From assembly GCA_028023455.1 (NCBI GenBank), contig JAQFVV010012398.1, forward strand, positions 3,744,682 through 3,808,681: a DNA stretch of 64,000 nt, read 5' to 3'. Source of the DNA: Epiperipatus broadwayi (taxonomy: Eukaryota > Onychophora > Udeonychophora > Euonychophora > Peripatidae). Every line of letters starts with the position of its first letter. The stretch's first letter is position 1. Positions 33,561 through 45,594 of this stretch are shown here, piece by piece. The notes beneath the pieces were generated by a model. The model did not search any database. It saw only the letters and a program-made list of their open reading frames with translations, and had not been told where the DNA came from. The position numbers were made by a program, and so were the translations under genes.

Positions 33561-35229
33561 AAATTCTTCAACCTTACAATATATTCATAATTATATGTTG
33601 AGTTATTTCTATCATTTAACTATACTTTTGTAAATACATAACATATAGGGTAATATGATGTAACCAATAATAGTGAACCTGAGAATCCATAAAATTTAGA
33701 TTCATCAATATTTATTTTAAAACAATGCTCTAATTAACTTGCATTATATTGTTATATATTATAATAAGGACTTTTATAGCAGACAGAGTAGCAATAATAT
33801 AACAAATTATTTCTTATAACTACTTTTGTCAGACACCCAAAAAGTCATAGAGAACTAGATAACGCAACTATCAATATCTTTATTGACATAGTAATTATAT
33901 CACATCTAATAATAACTTTTGCCTAAATGATATTGGTTTTAGCAGTTTTCACTGGCACTGTTAAAGCTAAATAACTTATATTATTCAGAAGTGTTTTCAA
34001 AAATTTATTTTATTTTTATTAGTGATTCTTACTAATGTTCAAATAAATCAACTATGAAGATAAACAGAATAAAAAAAGTTTTGGATTATTCAAATCTTTT
34101 GCTTAAAATAACTGTTCATATTCTTTTTAATATATATTTTTTTAATTTCTCTATTCTACTTTAATATAATATTTGCAATTATGACATAACTCTTATTTTG
34201 GATGATTTCTTCTTGACAACTACTTTTATTTACATCAAAGTTAATGAACTTTGGAAGATTTGATTTTATATGCTATTAACAAATTATATTTGCAATTAAT
34301 AGTGGTAAATAAGAACAGTAGTGATGTAAAATAATAGTAAATTTCTCTTTGTATAAATACTTTTTCATATAATTTTTCTTTATAAATCTTGCTTTATTTT
34401 ATAAACCACATACAGCATCATTAAAGTAAATGAAATACAAACAAAACTGACTTCACTTTTATGCAATGCCAATATAAAAGTAATGAATTATTTTCATTAT
34501 GAAAAAAATTCTTAAAAAAATAAAGTGATTGTTTATTCCTACATCCTTAAGTCCTATAGAGCATATTTTTCTGAATGGTGATGAAATTGATGGTCAAATT
34601 CAAACTCAGATATAAGTACAGTTTCTTTTATTAAATCTCATAAATAATAAACCACAAATTAGAGCCATTTCATTTTATTTTAATAACTTTATGATTAACT
34701 AAACATAGGTAAATAAATGTAAATATTTAATAACACAGCATTATTAAATTACATATAATACAAACAGAATTGATATTAATTCTAAATGTATCATTCCTTT
34801 TCAACATAATCTTTAAGACATGGAGATATAGATAGAAAACTTTTGTTTATTCTTGCATTGTTTTTTTTTTTGGTAAAAACAGGAGTGTCACATTTGTACT
34901 GGTAGTACATGTAAATTAAATTAGTTCTGTTTGTAGTGCAGCATATTTTTCCATATTCCCCCTTATATTTGAATTATATGTTATGAGCATTTTCAAGATA
35001 ATTAAATACTTATTCAAAAAATATCAAAATATTAGTGGACTGAATATTTAAATGTTTTTACCTCTTATAATAACAGTTAGTATTTCTAAACATCAGAACT
35101 ACACTGATCAGTTTAAGTTAGATCTTGAAAATTGTTTTTAAATATTAAGACTTTGAAAATGGTTTAGACTTGACTGAAATTAATAAGACTAGATACTCTC
35201 AAGAAAGTTAGCTGATACAAGAAGCAGCA
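33561..35229. other. AT-rich spacer
   Basis: Low-complexity sequence. Nothing recognised. Confidence 0.5.
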
Positions 35230-35611
35230 ATTTTTTAGTAAAGATGTAATATAATTTTGTTTTAAAGTAAGTCATTAAAAAAAATTGAATATCTAGGACT
35301 TTAAAAAATGGTATAAAAAAGAGTTAATAATGATATAAGAAAATATAATTGTGAATTTCCAAAAAAAAAAAGCTATAAAGAAAACAAAGACTGAAAAGTG
35401 TGAAACAGCAATTTGATATTGGAAGGAAAATTATATTTTCAGTAAGAAAAAATGTGACTACCACTAAACAAAGAGATGATATTGTGAAATGTGTTGATGA
35501 ATTTTATAAAGATTTATGCAATAAAGAAAAAAAAAATTGTCTCCTATAATTACGACATCTTCTAAGTTGCCAAAATGAAGAGATGATATTTGCAATTGAA
35601 TCTATAATATA
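35230..35611 (+). pseudogene. RTE fragment, linker region before the reverse transcriptase
   Basis: The plus strand gives KKAIKKTKTEK, QRDDIVKCVDEFYKDLCN and TSSKLPK, matching DDIMKWVKDFYQELYN and TSSKLP in the copy at 33379-33077. The frame is broken. The alignment stops at gcaattgaatctata (about 35611) and resumes at 37733, suggesting one RTE copy split by a 2.1-kb insertion. Confidence 0.7.
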
Positions 35612-37732
35612 ACCATCCCAAAAACTGAGAATAGAATGAAAAAATATAATTTAATACAATTTATAAAATTATACTAATGGTCAGACTGGGTACTAATTAT
35701 ATAAATCTCATAGACCATGGCACATTTCAAGATTATTAATCCACTCTTATTTAACTAAAGGGAAATTCCCATGAATATATACATTTATAATAGATTTACA
35801 TCTAGGCATCATCCTAAATAACAGGAATACTCATGGAAATGGTTTGAACTCCCTTCAGAACTATTTTCACTTAACCATGACTAGCTCTGTTGAGTAAAAA
35901 AATTCTGTCTTATTGGTTATCATATATTGATTCTGTCAAAATAAATATTATAAACAATCTATCTAACATACAGTAAAAGTTTGATAATTTGAATGGTGAG
36001 AAATTAAGAAAAAATAAAATGGAAATCAAATTAACAAATAACAAACAAACATTTATTAGAAGTATATACTCTTATTCTTATCTTTTATTTTCTTTACATA
36101 TATTCATATCACTTATAATAACTTCTTTTATATACAGAGGAAGTTTGAAAAGCTCTGATGAAGACTGCTGGACAGTCAAAATTAAGGAAAATAAATAAGT
36201 TTTTAAGAAAATTTGTTTACATTGAAGTGTATATGAAAGAAGTTATTATAAACATTTATTATACAATAATATTCACTAGTTAACTATAACCTTCTATAAT
36301 CATTTAAATATAGTTTTAGTCAACTTATTAACTTATTAAAATAAATAAAATTACAATAACTATTTGAGTTTAGATGATACAGATTGTAAAAACAGATAAC
36401 TAATTAAAATTCTTACCTTTCACTTTGGTGATCACCTCTATAAAAATTCATTTTGTCAAAAGTCTTACTTTGTGATCAATATTTTTTCAATCTTTTTGTT
36501 TTGCTTCATTTAACTGGACATTATATAGTCTATTCCAATAGATTTAACTTCTTTCTTTTTTAAAAAAAAAAAAGAAATTGTGGTTTTAATTTTTTCAGCT
36601 TGATTTATACTGTAGAAGTAAACTCAGATCATGTTTTTTCTGATAACTATATGTTCATATACAACCTATTTCTCAATATGAGAATGCTTCCATCTGAGAG
36701 ATCTGTGGTAAAGCAAATGTTTAGTGCAGGTTAAACACTTCTTAGCAATGACAAGTTAAATTTGGTTAGATTTCAGGCTTTTTATGGATGCTTTCCAGAT
36801 AATTAATTAAAGTTATTAATGTACAAACTCAGGAATTTAGCAATGCATTTCCATTAAAACTTTACAACACAGGATTCTGTTCATGGTATTGACTATATGA
36901 AATTAATGGCTATTAAAGCAGAATTTGATTCTTCTAAGACTTAAAAATTGTTAGACAGCAATCACAAATATATTTTACACAAACTATGAACTGAATGAAA
37001 GAAATGAATAATGAAATAAATAAAATATTTAATAACCTTTTTATATGTAAGCATGACAATCACCTACAATACAACTGCCTCCATTTTTCTTATGTTTTTA
37101 ATTAGCATTATTAATTAAAGCACAAAAAACTATCTAATCAGATTAATGTCAAATGTATAAACTACTTAATCTGATTAGGTTTATTTAGATAGCAGTTTTG
37201 TACAAAAAATATATTTAATGCATTAATTATATTTTTAAATAATTATATAATATTCCATAAAACCAACAAAATAAAATTAAATCTTTTTCTTTTTAAATTG
37301 TACTTTGAACTCAAAGAAAATATAAGAAACTATTGTTTCAAATAATAGAAAAAAAAAATTCTTGTTTTTTTTTTTTAACAAATAAAATTTTTCTAAAGAG
37401 AGAAAAAAGATCATAATCATTTATTTCCTTTAATTAAAAATTTTAAAATAATCTTTCTTTTTCTTAACTTAATTTGTCTCTTTTTTTATTTATTTTAAAT
37501 TGTCTCTTTTTAAAAAGAATCAAATGTAATAATTCTCTTTTTTTAATTGTTATTGTTTTTTTCATATGTCATAATATCGGCCGGGAGGCGAACCCACAAC
37601 CGTCTGCAACGAACTATTTGCTTGCAAGGCGGCTGTGATGACCTCTCGGCTAAAATTATTGTTTTAAAGTAACTCTACTTAGCCTCTCTCTCTTTATTCT
37701 ATTCCTGAAGCTCACACTTCAGTGATGGCTAC
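35612..37732. other. Probable 2.1-kb insertion inside an RTE copy
   Basis: Delimited by the break in the RTE alignment. Mostly AT-rich with no recognised gene. It contains the GC-rich hairpin at 37573-37652 near its right end. A 69-codon frame at 35989-36198 is not convincing. Its class is unknown and no terminal repeats were found. Confidence 0.45.
37573..37652 (-). other. GC-rich hairpin with tRNA-like box A/B motifs
   Basis: An 80-bp island far richer in G+C than anything nearby. On the minus strand it reads TAGCCGAGAGGTC near its start (box A-like) and GGTTGTGGGTTCGCCTCC near its end (box B-like). It also folds as one long hairpin: GCCGAGAGG with CCTCCCGGC, ACAGCCG with CGGTTGT, TGCAA with TTGCA. 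It could be a tRNA-derived relic or part of a transposon end; a standard cloverleaf is not clear. Confidence 0.5.
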
Positions 37733-39068
37733 AATAAAAAAAAAGGAAAAGCTCCAGGCAGTAATAAAATTATTATTGGTATTTTTAAAAAAGCAGGTGA
37801 AGAAATAAACAAATATTAGCAAAACTATATACTAATTATCTAAATGAAGAAGCATTTAAATGCAATAGTTGATATTGAAAAAATATTAGAATTTACAAGT
37901 CGACCAAGATAATTGCAATTTGTCCGCAATGAACTTTAGATTTTAATCAACAAGATGAATAAGCTGAGAGAATTTATAGAAAAACTCAATAATTAATAGT
38001 TGCCAATATGCTTTGGATTTGTAAATTATATAAAAAAACACACACAATTTTTTTAATATAAGCATTTCTACAGTAATTAAAGTATGGGATCATCAAGATG
38101 TAGACCCAGGATATTATCATATTTAGAAAAATATTTATCAAAATGAAATAGAAATGATTATATTCTATGATAACATTAAGATAGATGTTGAGATGGGTCT
38201 ACAAAATTTTATAACAGTTTTGGAAGAAATATTTTATGAATAAAAATTAGAAGCTAAAGAAGTAAAGCTTATTTAAATTATCTAGATTTTTCATATAATA
38301 CACTTGTTTTTTCACATAATGCTTAAGAGCCTAAAAAAATGTTGCAAAAGTTATCAGGTGAAAGTAATTAGAGGGAATTTGTTGACAGAAAGGAGCTTAA
38401 AAGTCTGGTTTCAAATTCCCTCTAATTACATCTACCTTAAATATATATACTATGCTTGTAATAAAAAAATATTACAGATGGAAGTAAAAAAATAGGATTA
38501 ATAATAAATGTTAAAAAGACTAAAATATTTTCTCAGAAAAAAGCAAGAATTAAAAGTTAATACTAGAAATACTTTAATTAGTTTATTAATACAGATAGAA
38601 ACATAATGGATAAAATTAATTGTAGCATTGATTAAAAATAATTTAATATAAAAAAAATATGCTTATATATATATGTGAAAAAGAAAATTTTCAATATGTG
38701 TTTTATCAGTTCTTATTTGAAGACTTAACAGGAAAGCAATACACCAACTTCAGATAACTCAATGAAGTATGGAGATATTTATGTTAAGAGTAATAAGAAA
38801 AAATTGAATATAAATTGAATGATTGAAAAAATTAACATTTATCACTCAATCATTGAATGAATTAAGAGATTAAAATTGAACTGATCTCTACTTTGTTAAA
38901 GCAGATGGCAATACATAAACAGTTAAAATGTTAAATGGGATCCCAAAAACTTTAAAAGATCTATAAACAGACCATATGTGATTATGTATGCCAAAAAGAA
39001 GATAGGCTATGAATCAATGAAACAGGATTAAACTTGAAGAGAACTGACAATGATTAAAAATGATGATC
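37733..39068 (+). pseudogene. RTE retrotransposon body and 3' end, decayed
   Basis: Starts KGKAPGSNKIIIGIF..AGEEI and continues with heavily broken frames: MGSSRCRPRILSYL-type sequence, then the hexanucleotide-rich 3' region. It ends in GLNLKRTDND followed by a tgatgat tail near 39068. It is probably the continuation of 35230-35611. No RT motif survives cleanly. Confidence 0.65.
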
Positions 39069-39712
39069 TATTTGATTTATTATTAAGAGAAATTTTATTA
39101 TTCACTTATAAATAAATAATTTTAGTTGAATAGCATAACATTTTAAAATTGTCCTTGTCAAGCTTTCTTACTTTCTAATAATGTTTTGATTACTGTAAAT
39201 GTTAGAATAAATCAATCATTTATTTATAAATATTAAGTGTTCATTTGTAAATAAATTTATTTAAAATAAATTATAATAAGATTATGAAGAAGTCTTATAA
39301 GTTCTGGATTTTACAACTTTTTTTTCAAATGATCAATTTATTATCACTTTCATATTATTGATCACCTGTAGTATAAAAAATCTCTTCAAGTTGAATCCAG
39401 TTTCTCTGATCAATAGCCTCTCTTCCTTACATTACACAACCAAACTTTCTTATTTCATCAAAAAAAAGTCACACATATTTTCTTTCTATGTCTTTTAAAA
39501 TATGTCAGGATCCAATTTAAAACTTCAATTGTCTATCTATTATCATATTTTTTAGCATTATGTCCAGTCCAACTCCAATTTAATCTCTGATTTCTTTCAG
39601 TGATATTAAACAAAGGCAAAACTCTCCATAGAGTAGTGCCACCCTGTGCCAAACAGAATAATCAATGGATGCCAGAAGGCTTGTGCATAAAATCCCTATT
39701 TAGTGCCTACTC

Positions 39713-39771
39713 ATCCAATAACCCCAGACTAGTTTCTGGCTTGTGGCCATCATCAGTGAGGAGCCTTGGAT
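39713..39771 (-). ncRNA. Hammerhead ribozyme, family A, fully intact
   Basis: On the minus strand: CUGAUGA, stem II UGGC/GCCA (a true U-A pair at 10.1-11.1) with loop CACAA, GAAA, and palindromic ACUAGU with GUC; cleavage is predicted after the C at 39727. Stem I pairs UCCUCA with UGGGGU by at least five pairs, and AUCCAA with UUGGAU outside. Confidence 0.88.
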
Positions 39772-39838
39772 CTGAGAGCACTGCACCTAGATCTTAGGAT
39801 CTAATGCAACCCTCCAGCAGCTACCTTTTAACTCTACA

Positions 39839-39890
39839 ACCTCAGACTAGTTTCTGGCTTGTGGCCATCATCAGTGAGGAGCCTTGGATC
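39839..39890 (-). ncRNA. Hammerhead ribozyme, family A, second tandem copy
   Basis: Same core and stem II as the first. Inner stem I UCCUCA/UGAGGU keeps five pairs through a paired change. The outer UUGGAU strand is missing because the repeat joint cuts it off. Predicted cleavage is at 39845, 118 bp from the first. Confidence 0.8.
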
Positions 39891-39961
39891 TGATAGCACT
39901 GCACCTAGATCTTAGGATCTAATGCAACCCTCCAGCAGCCACCTTTTAACTCTACCTTACA

Positions 39962-40012
39962 ACCCCAGACTAGTTTCTGGCTTGTGGCCATCATCAGTGA
40001 GGAGCCTTGGAT
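39962..40012 (-). ncRNA. Hammerhead ribozyme, family A, third tandem copy
   Basis: Core, stem II and ACUAGU are intact. Inner stem I is UCCUCA/UGGGGU; the outer strand is missing as in copy two. Predicted cleavage is at 39968, 123 bp from copy two. Confidence 0.8.
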
Positions 40013-40687
40013 CTGAGAGCACTGCACCTAGATCGTAGGATCTAATGCAACCCTCCAGCAGCTACCTTTTAACTCTATTTTACTACAAAACTATGAGAAT
40101 GAAATTGAAAACACAATAATATGTGCTAGTATAGAGATGGTGATCATGTGATGTTCAGTGATATTATTGATAATTTGTTCTCTCAGTCATTAATATTATT
40201 TTTGTTCTTTTTTGTTACTCTTAATATTCATCTCTCCATACTTTGCTGAATGATCTTAAGTTTTAATGTTGCTTTTCTATTAAATGCCTCAAGTTGGTCC
40301 TGATTTAGTTTGCGCTCACAGCCATTTAAAATCTAAAAACCATGGCTGACACATTCAACTGTAAATGACATAAATATTGAATAAAAGTACTTTAAATTCA
40401 TATTTTAGAAATTATGAGCTAGTAAAAATAACATGCTTTATTTTATTAGAAATTTTTTTATATAAAATTTACCTTCATAAAATATTTGAAATTGCTGGAA
40501 TATGCACGGATGGGGAAGGATGGTTTGTTTGGCCGATACTAAGAATCGTCCAAAAGATGCAGAAATCTGATCAAACCAAGCTTATAATTTCCAAATACTA
40601 AAAGATTATATATATCCACATAAAATAAAACATATTATTTTTACTATTTGTCTGAAGGTTTGTAATGATGGTATATTATGAGATGTG

Positions 40688-40925
40688 ATAGAATAGCTCA
40701 GTTGGTAGAGCATTTGCCTTGAATTCAATATACAAGAATCTAAAGGTGCGAGTTCAATCTAAGCGAATATTGTCACAGTGCATGTAGGTCAGCAACACCT
40801 GAAGAAGAGTGGAGAATAATACTACTCAAAACGTTGTGTAATTACTAACCTGTATTGTCTATTTGTGTGTTATTACTAACAAGTTGTTTGTATTTGGAAA
40901 GTTTAAATAAAGTTTAAAATTTTCT
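40688..40925 (+). mobile_element. tRNA-derived SINE
   Basis: The head (40690-40765) has box A tagctcagttggtagagc and a degenerate box B ggtgcgagttcaatc, the layout of a tRNA with the anticodon region in between. The body includes a hammerhead-like core at 40795-40839. It ends in an AT-rich aataaagttt tail near 40925. It lies inside the TIR element. Confidence 0.75.
40795..40839 (+). ncRNA. Hammerhead-like motif in the SINE body, G12 mutated
   Basis: CUGAAGA is at 40799-40805, stem II GAGU/ACUC, then AAAA in place of GAAA. ACGU palindromic stem III ends in a GUU cleavage triplet (40833-40835). Stem I is ACAC/GUGU. The layout is that of a minimal hammerhead, but the core G is lost. Confidence 0.45.
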
Positions 40926-41200
40926 ATACATTCAACATTCACTCATAAATAATGGAAATAGTCCAACATATCACATCTCATATTATTTTTACTAGCTTAT
41001 AATTTCTAAAATGTGAATTTAAAATACTTTTATTAAATTTTTGTCATTTATCAGTTGGATGTATCAGCGGTGGTTTTGGCTAGTCTTTAGATTTTAAAAA
41101 TGGCCATGAGCACAAACTAAATCGGGACTGTAAAACTGATAAAACATATACTATTAAAAACATTCCTTTTCAAACATTTTAATACTAATCAACTATGATT

Positions 41201-41929
41201 AATTATGAGAATGAATATAATTATTCTTTTTATGTTGCAGCTAGGTATAATAAATTATTTATCAAAGAATTTTTTTTCTTTATTCATTTAGAAATAAATG
41301 GTAACAGAGTTGGCCCACAGTTTTTTGTTTTTTTTTTGGTATTTGTTGAAGTATAGTATAATTTATAAAAAGTTTTCATTTTTTTATAGCAGAAATAAAC
41401 TTGTAAAGTGATTATAAATTATGAGTATTTTTTATAAATATGATTTCTTAAAAAAATAAAATTCTTAATTCACATTAGTTTCTGGAAAGAATTTATGCAA
41501 ATATAATTTTGGGGGCAATTAGGACATAATTTCCAAAAAATATTTTTTTCTTTGCAAACTTAGCTCATCTTCAAAAATAATAAAATATCATCTATGTATC
41601 TTTTTGAAAAAATTTTATTACTGAACTAATTTAATATATGTATATTTTTAATACTAAACTCACAAATAAACTTTTTGCTTGTTTATTTTGATTTTTCATC
41701 TTTTAGAATTTTATTGTTTATTTTGATGTTTATCAAGCACAAACACAAATAAAAACAAAAAATTAAATTAAAGCTCACCAACAACATATATAATATAAAA
41801 TGCACAAATAAATATACAAAATAAAATGTATACGTTTTTATATTATATATATAATAAAGCATGCCCATATTAATGTGTTAAACAGAATATTTTTAAAAAG
41901 CTGTAACAACTGAACATAATTTCATGCAG
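41201..41929. other. AT-rich spacer
   Basis: No feature supported. Confidence 0.5.
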
Positions 41930-43260
41930 TGTATCGCTATCTCTTTTAGATACTGGGGTGGGGGAGCACGAAACAATATCCAAAAACTGCTGAATATAAT
42001 GATAAATTTGATACCTACTTCTGAAAGAAAATATTGTTTTGCAGATTTTATTTAAACAACAGTCAGAAAAAAACATTTTTTTAAATAAATTTTTTGCATA
42101 TTTTTGAATTAAAATATTGTATTATAGATTTCAAAAACACGACAAAAAGAAATAATGATCTTCACCCTCCCCTACGCCTAACATCTTAAAAAGGACTCAC
42201 CAATGTCTATTCATTAAAATTCTCTGATTTTTTAAAAAATTACCTGAGTATTCTTTTAAGAATACACACACAAAGTGATTATATGATGCCTACCTTTGAA
42301 GGAAGATATTATTTTGCAGATTTTGGTTAAATAACAGAAAGAAAAAGCACACACATATTTTTGAGATAATTTTAATGAATAAAAGTCAGTTTTTATTTTA
42401 TTTTATTTGGTTGAATGTAATTAGCAAAACAATTATGATTAATGTTTATTTCCCCCAGATTTATCACTGCTTTCTGGTAAAACTAGATTTTGTTGATTTG
42501 AATAATAGGTCTATTTAAGAGTTTTATCAGTGCTATTTTTTAGTTAAGTCAAATACGTGCCAGATTTTATTAGTTTGTGCTAGCTTTCTTTTTGAAGCAT
42601 TACCACTCTTTTCAAGTTAAGTGTCTACTTCATTTGCTTATATTAGTGACGAGTATCGAAAATTTATAAATGGAGATTTTTTTGTGAGATTGCAGTGTGG
42701 AAAAGAAATAAAAATAAAACCAAAGTAAGTAATTAATTTCTTTCTTGAGCAAAAAAAGTGAGAAAATAATTTTCTCTATGTGTACAATTGAAACAAAACT
42801 TTATTGGAGAGATAGCAAAAACTATTGACAATTTTAAAGTGATAAATGGTTTTTACTATTCCATAAAATACCTAAAAAAAATAGACAATTTAAGTTCATA
42901 TAGTTTTTTTGCAAACAAATGAAAACAGAACAATCACTTTCTATGTGTATATTATAAACTAAAACTACAAATGATTTAAAAAAAACTATAAACAATTTTA
43001 ATGAACAAATAATAGTGATTACTTTTTAAGATGTTAGGGGATGGAAGAGAATCATTACTTTTTTCTGACTACTGGGTCACAAAAATATGTAAAGCAATGT
43101 CTAATTCAAAATTATGCATCAAATTTATTGAAAAAATCAGATCAATTTCTTTCTGTTGACTAAAATATGCAAAATATCTTCTTTCAAGAGAGACATCAAA
43201 TTTATCATTTAGTATCTTCAGAAATTATCAGAGATTATTAAATGCCCCCCTTCAATATGA
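41930..43260. mobile_element. Large foldback element
   Basis: cctaacatcttaaaaag at 42177-42193 is inverted at 43022-43040. Arm similarity extends outward through aataatgatcttcaccctcc against agaatcattactttt, and the gaaaatattgttttgcag type segments on the left against tgcaaaatatcttctttc on the right. The left arm has a partial internal duplication (ttttgcagatttt at about 42038 and 42313). No coding frame. Confidence 0.65.
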
Positions 43261-43943
43261 CCCAGAACATCTATTAAATAACTACCAAAATCTTTTTTTT
43301 TTTTAAAAAAAAAAAATCAGTTATTTAATGACCAAAATTCCAGAACATGCTCATTTATATATTAGTAAATCTTAACTTTTCCATTATTTGATTTATTACA
43401 TACAGTATTAATTTTCTGAGGACAACAAATATGTCCATAATTTTTGTTATAAGTAAAAAAAAAGACTGTAAATTAAGTTGAGAATGAGATTGTGATGTTT
43501 TATACTAACAAATGTGCTGTCTTTAGTTTCATCAGAGTAAATGTCCTTAACATACAATATATCACAAAGTTTGAAGCTTATTTGCCTAATTTATTTTATC
43601 CTTAGTATGTAAATAAATCATTTTTTATAGCGCGATGTTTGTAAACTGTAATATTTTAACACAGCATTACGCTGTTGCACATGTGCTTTGAAGATTTTAA
43701 CTATAAATAATGAATACTAACACTCAACCACATGATAAAGTCTTTGAAAAAGATAGATGTATATTTAAAGAAAGAGAAAGCCTGAATTCAATATTGAAAT
43801 CACTGAAAATATTAATTTTTTAATTTCGAATATAAATTAGGATTTATTCATTTTATTCTCACCAAGCTTTAATGTGATTTTTTTTTAATAAAATAATTTT
43901 AATTGTCCATATAATAAATGCTCACTATATTCCATATTTATTA
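43261..43943. other. AT-rich spacer
   Basis: Includes a poly-T/poly-A hairpin near 43290-43317. No gene. Confidence 0.5.
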
Positions 43944-44535
43944 ATGTACTTTCATCAAATGGTTTGGATCATATTTGTGAGAACAGTAAGTTTGACACTT
44001 ATGATTTAAACAGTAGTAATTGGCTATACACTAATGATATAAATTGTAGTAGTTGGCTATCTATATATTCTGAACAATGATAAAGATATGCATAAGAGAT
44101 TGTGATCTTGGCCAACTGATGAACACTAATTCAGCACAAAATGTGCATCTTGGGTATCATATACTTTTTTTATATGTCTTTGGTCATATGTTTATGATTT
44201 TACCCTCCACAAGATGTTAAAAGCAAATAGAAATCTATCCTATTCTTGCATAAGAGTCATGTAATAAAAATTACACTGCAGAAATATTATTCATTAAGTA
44301 GATAGCAAATAAAAATTATTAATATATTTCCATCAAGTGGTTTGTGTCAAAGTTGTGAAAGCAGTAAGTTTGACACATCAATTGAACTATAGTGCTTGGC
44401 TAGCTATATATATTTAATATGTACGTAAAGTTATGTTTATAATTACATCTTCCACAAAATGTTAAAAATGGACAGAAACCAGTCCCTACATTGTGTTAGA
44501 GTGGTGTAGTGAAAATTACACTACAGAATTATGAC
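43944..44535 (+). mobile_element. Family C hammerhead repeat, two direct units
   Basis: cagtaagtttgacac occurs at 43984 and 44362, a 378-bp period. Both units share the tggctat, ttatgtttataatt / tccaca-aatgttaaaa and gagt-gtgta-taaaaattaca segments. The first unit carries the hammerhead; the second has lost about 100 bp including it. An inverted relative lies at 45595-45985. Confidence 0.7.
44102..44160 (+). ncRNA. Hammerhead motif, family C, G12 mutated
   Basis: CUGAUGA is at 44115-44121, inner stem I CCAA/UUGG, outer GUGAU/AUCAU. The GCAUC cleavage segment is kept, but GAAA reads AAAA. Probably inactive. Confidence 0.6.
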
Positions 44536-45594
44536 ATATTTTAATATAATTTAGCTATTAACCACAAGATTTTTAAGGCACTAGCATATTTTCAAGTCAT
44601 TCCTGAAATATATGTAAACAACACAGTGATTTATCAATTTTATATACTCTGACAGATATAGTTAAAAATGTATTTGCCATGATGATGAACTGACATGTCT
44701 TCATTTTTTTTAAAAATCTAATTCAAGACATGATAACATTTATTTTATTAAGTATGGCAAATTGATCAAATTGATGTTAATAGCCAATACTACAATGTTT
44801 ATATATATATTTCATATCGCTAAATTTTAATTAAGGCAGAATTACTAAACTAATAATTAAATCTTAATCAAAAAACGTTAAAATATGTAATTATAAGATT
44901 AACACATCTGAATTGTTTGAAAATATAAAGTGCATTAATCTATTTATTATTTGTTTACTTTTAGTGAAGATGTAATACTAATAAGCATAGGTTAATATAT
45001 ATATATGTTGTATTTATGTGTGTGCATACACACACATAGACATTAAATAATGTAACTGGCATAGATTGTTAAAATACAAATTATTTTTAGTTAATTGCAA
45101 TTTTTGTATGGAAACTGTGGTAAGATATAATCATCAAGAATTATTCTGATTAATTATTAACTATATATTATAACTAAACGAATCTTTTATCTTTAGTATC
45201 AAATGATTTAAAATTTAAAACTAATACAAATTTTTTATCCATCAATCTCTCAAAATATAAGATTTATAGCTCATAAAATACATCATTCTAATAATAGTTG
45301 AGTTTTTACTATTTGAATTTTAGTTATTAAAAAAGGATCAACCAATTATATTAATTTTCAAGATTCTTCTGAAGTTTCCCTCTTTAGATTATTTTCTTTA
45401 TACTAACCACAGCTATGATATATTATCAATAATCTTCCTGCCCAGTTGGATTGGAAGAATGATAAAGAACAACATCTGGAATTAAAGATTTGTTGATCAT
45501 GGCCAATTACATCACTTCCAATGCTCAAACTTTTTATAAATGGTAATTAAAAATCTCTACACTCCAGCACATGGTTTTGAAATCATATAAATAA
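44536..45594. other. AT-rich spacer between family C copies
   Basis: No coding remnant recognised. A less AT-rich patch at 45420-45530 is unassigned. Confidence 0.4.

Larger units (their letters stand above)
39609..40153 (-). mobile_element. Family A element with three tandem hammerheads, 13-bp TSD
   Basis: Flanked by ttcagtgatatta at 39596-39608 and 40154-40166 inside an RTE relic. The element runs from aacaaaggcaaaactctcc to ggtgatcatgtgatg. Internally a block of about 120 bp that begins at cagactagtttctggc repeats three times (39725, 39843, 39966), each with a complete minus-strand hammerhead core. The 65-codon plus frame through it is chance. Confidence 0.9.
40297..41128. mobile_element. 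TIR element (about 145-bp arms) carrying a nested SINE
   Basis: The left arm (40297 to about 40440) starts gtcctgatttagtttgcgct. The right arm (about 40980-41128) ends agcacaaactaaatcgggac, its inverted copy; arms continue through the atttagaaattatgagctagtaa-type segment. It is inserted in the minus-strand RTE relic, which resumes at 41129. No transposase. The open frame at 40377-40601 is chance. Confidence 0.8.
39340..41200 (-). pseudogene. RTE 3' end in three segments, interrupted by two elements
   Basis: RTE sequence on the minus strand occupies about 39340-39595, 40167-40296 and 41129-41200. The segments match, in order, the RTE tail (cttcaattgtctatctatta), the MERCMLG region (cttaatattcatctctccat) and the following segment (gataaaacatatactattaa) of the copy at 32038-32250. 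The gaps are a family A element (39609-40153, with a 13-bp TSD) and a TIR element (40297-41128). The copy is dead. Confidence 0.8.

Noticed and set aside
36155-36180. CTGATGA in spacer near 36155
   Set aside because: No GAAA partner or helices around it; chance match. Similar isolated matches at 6067, 9528 and 60735 were dropped for the same reason.
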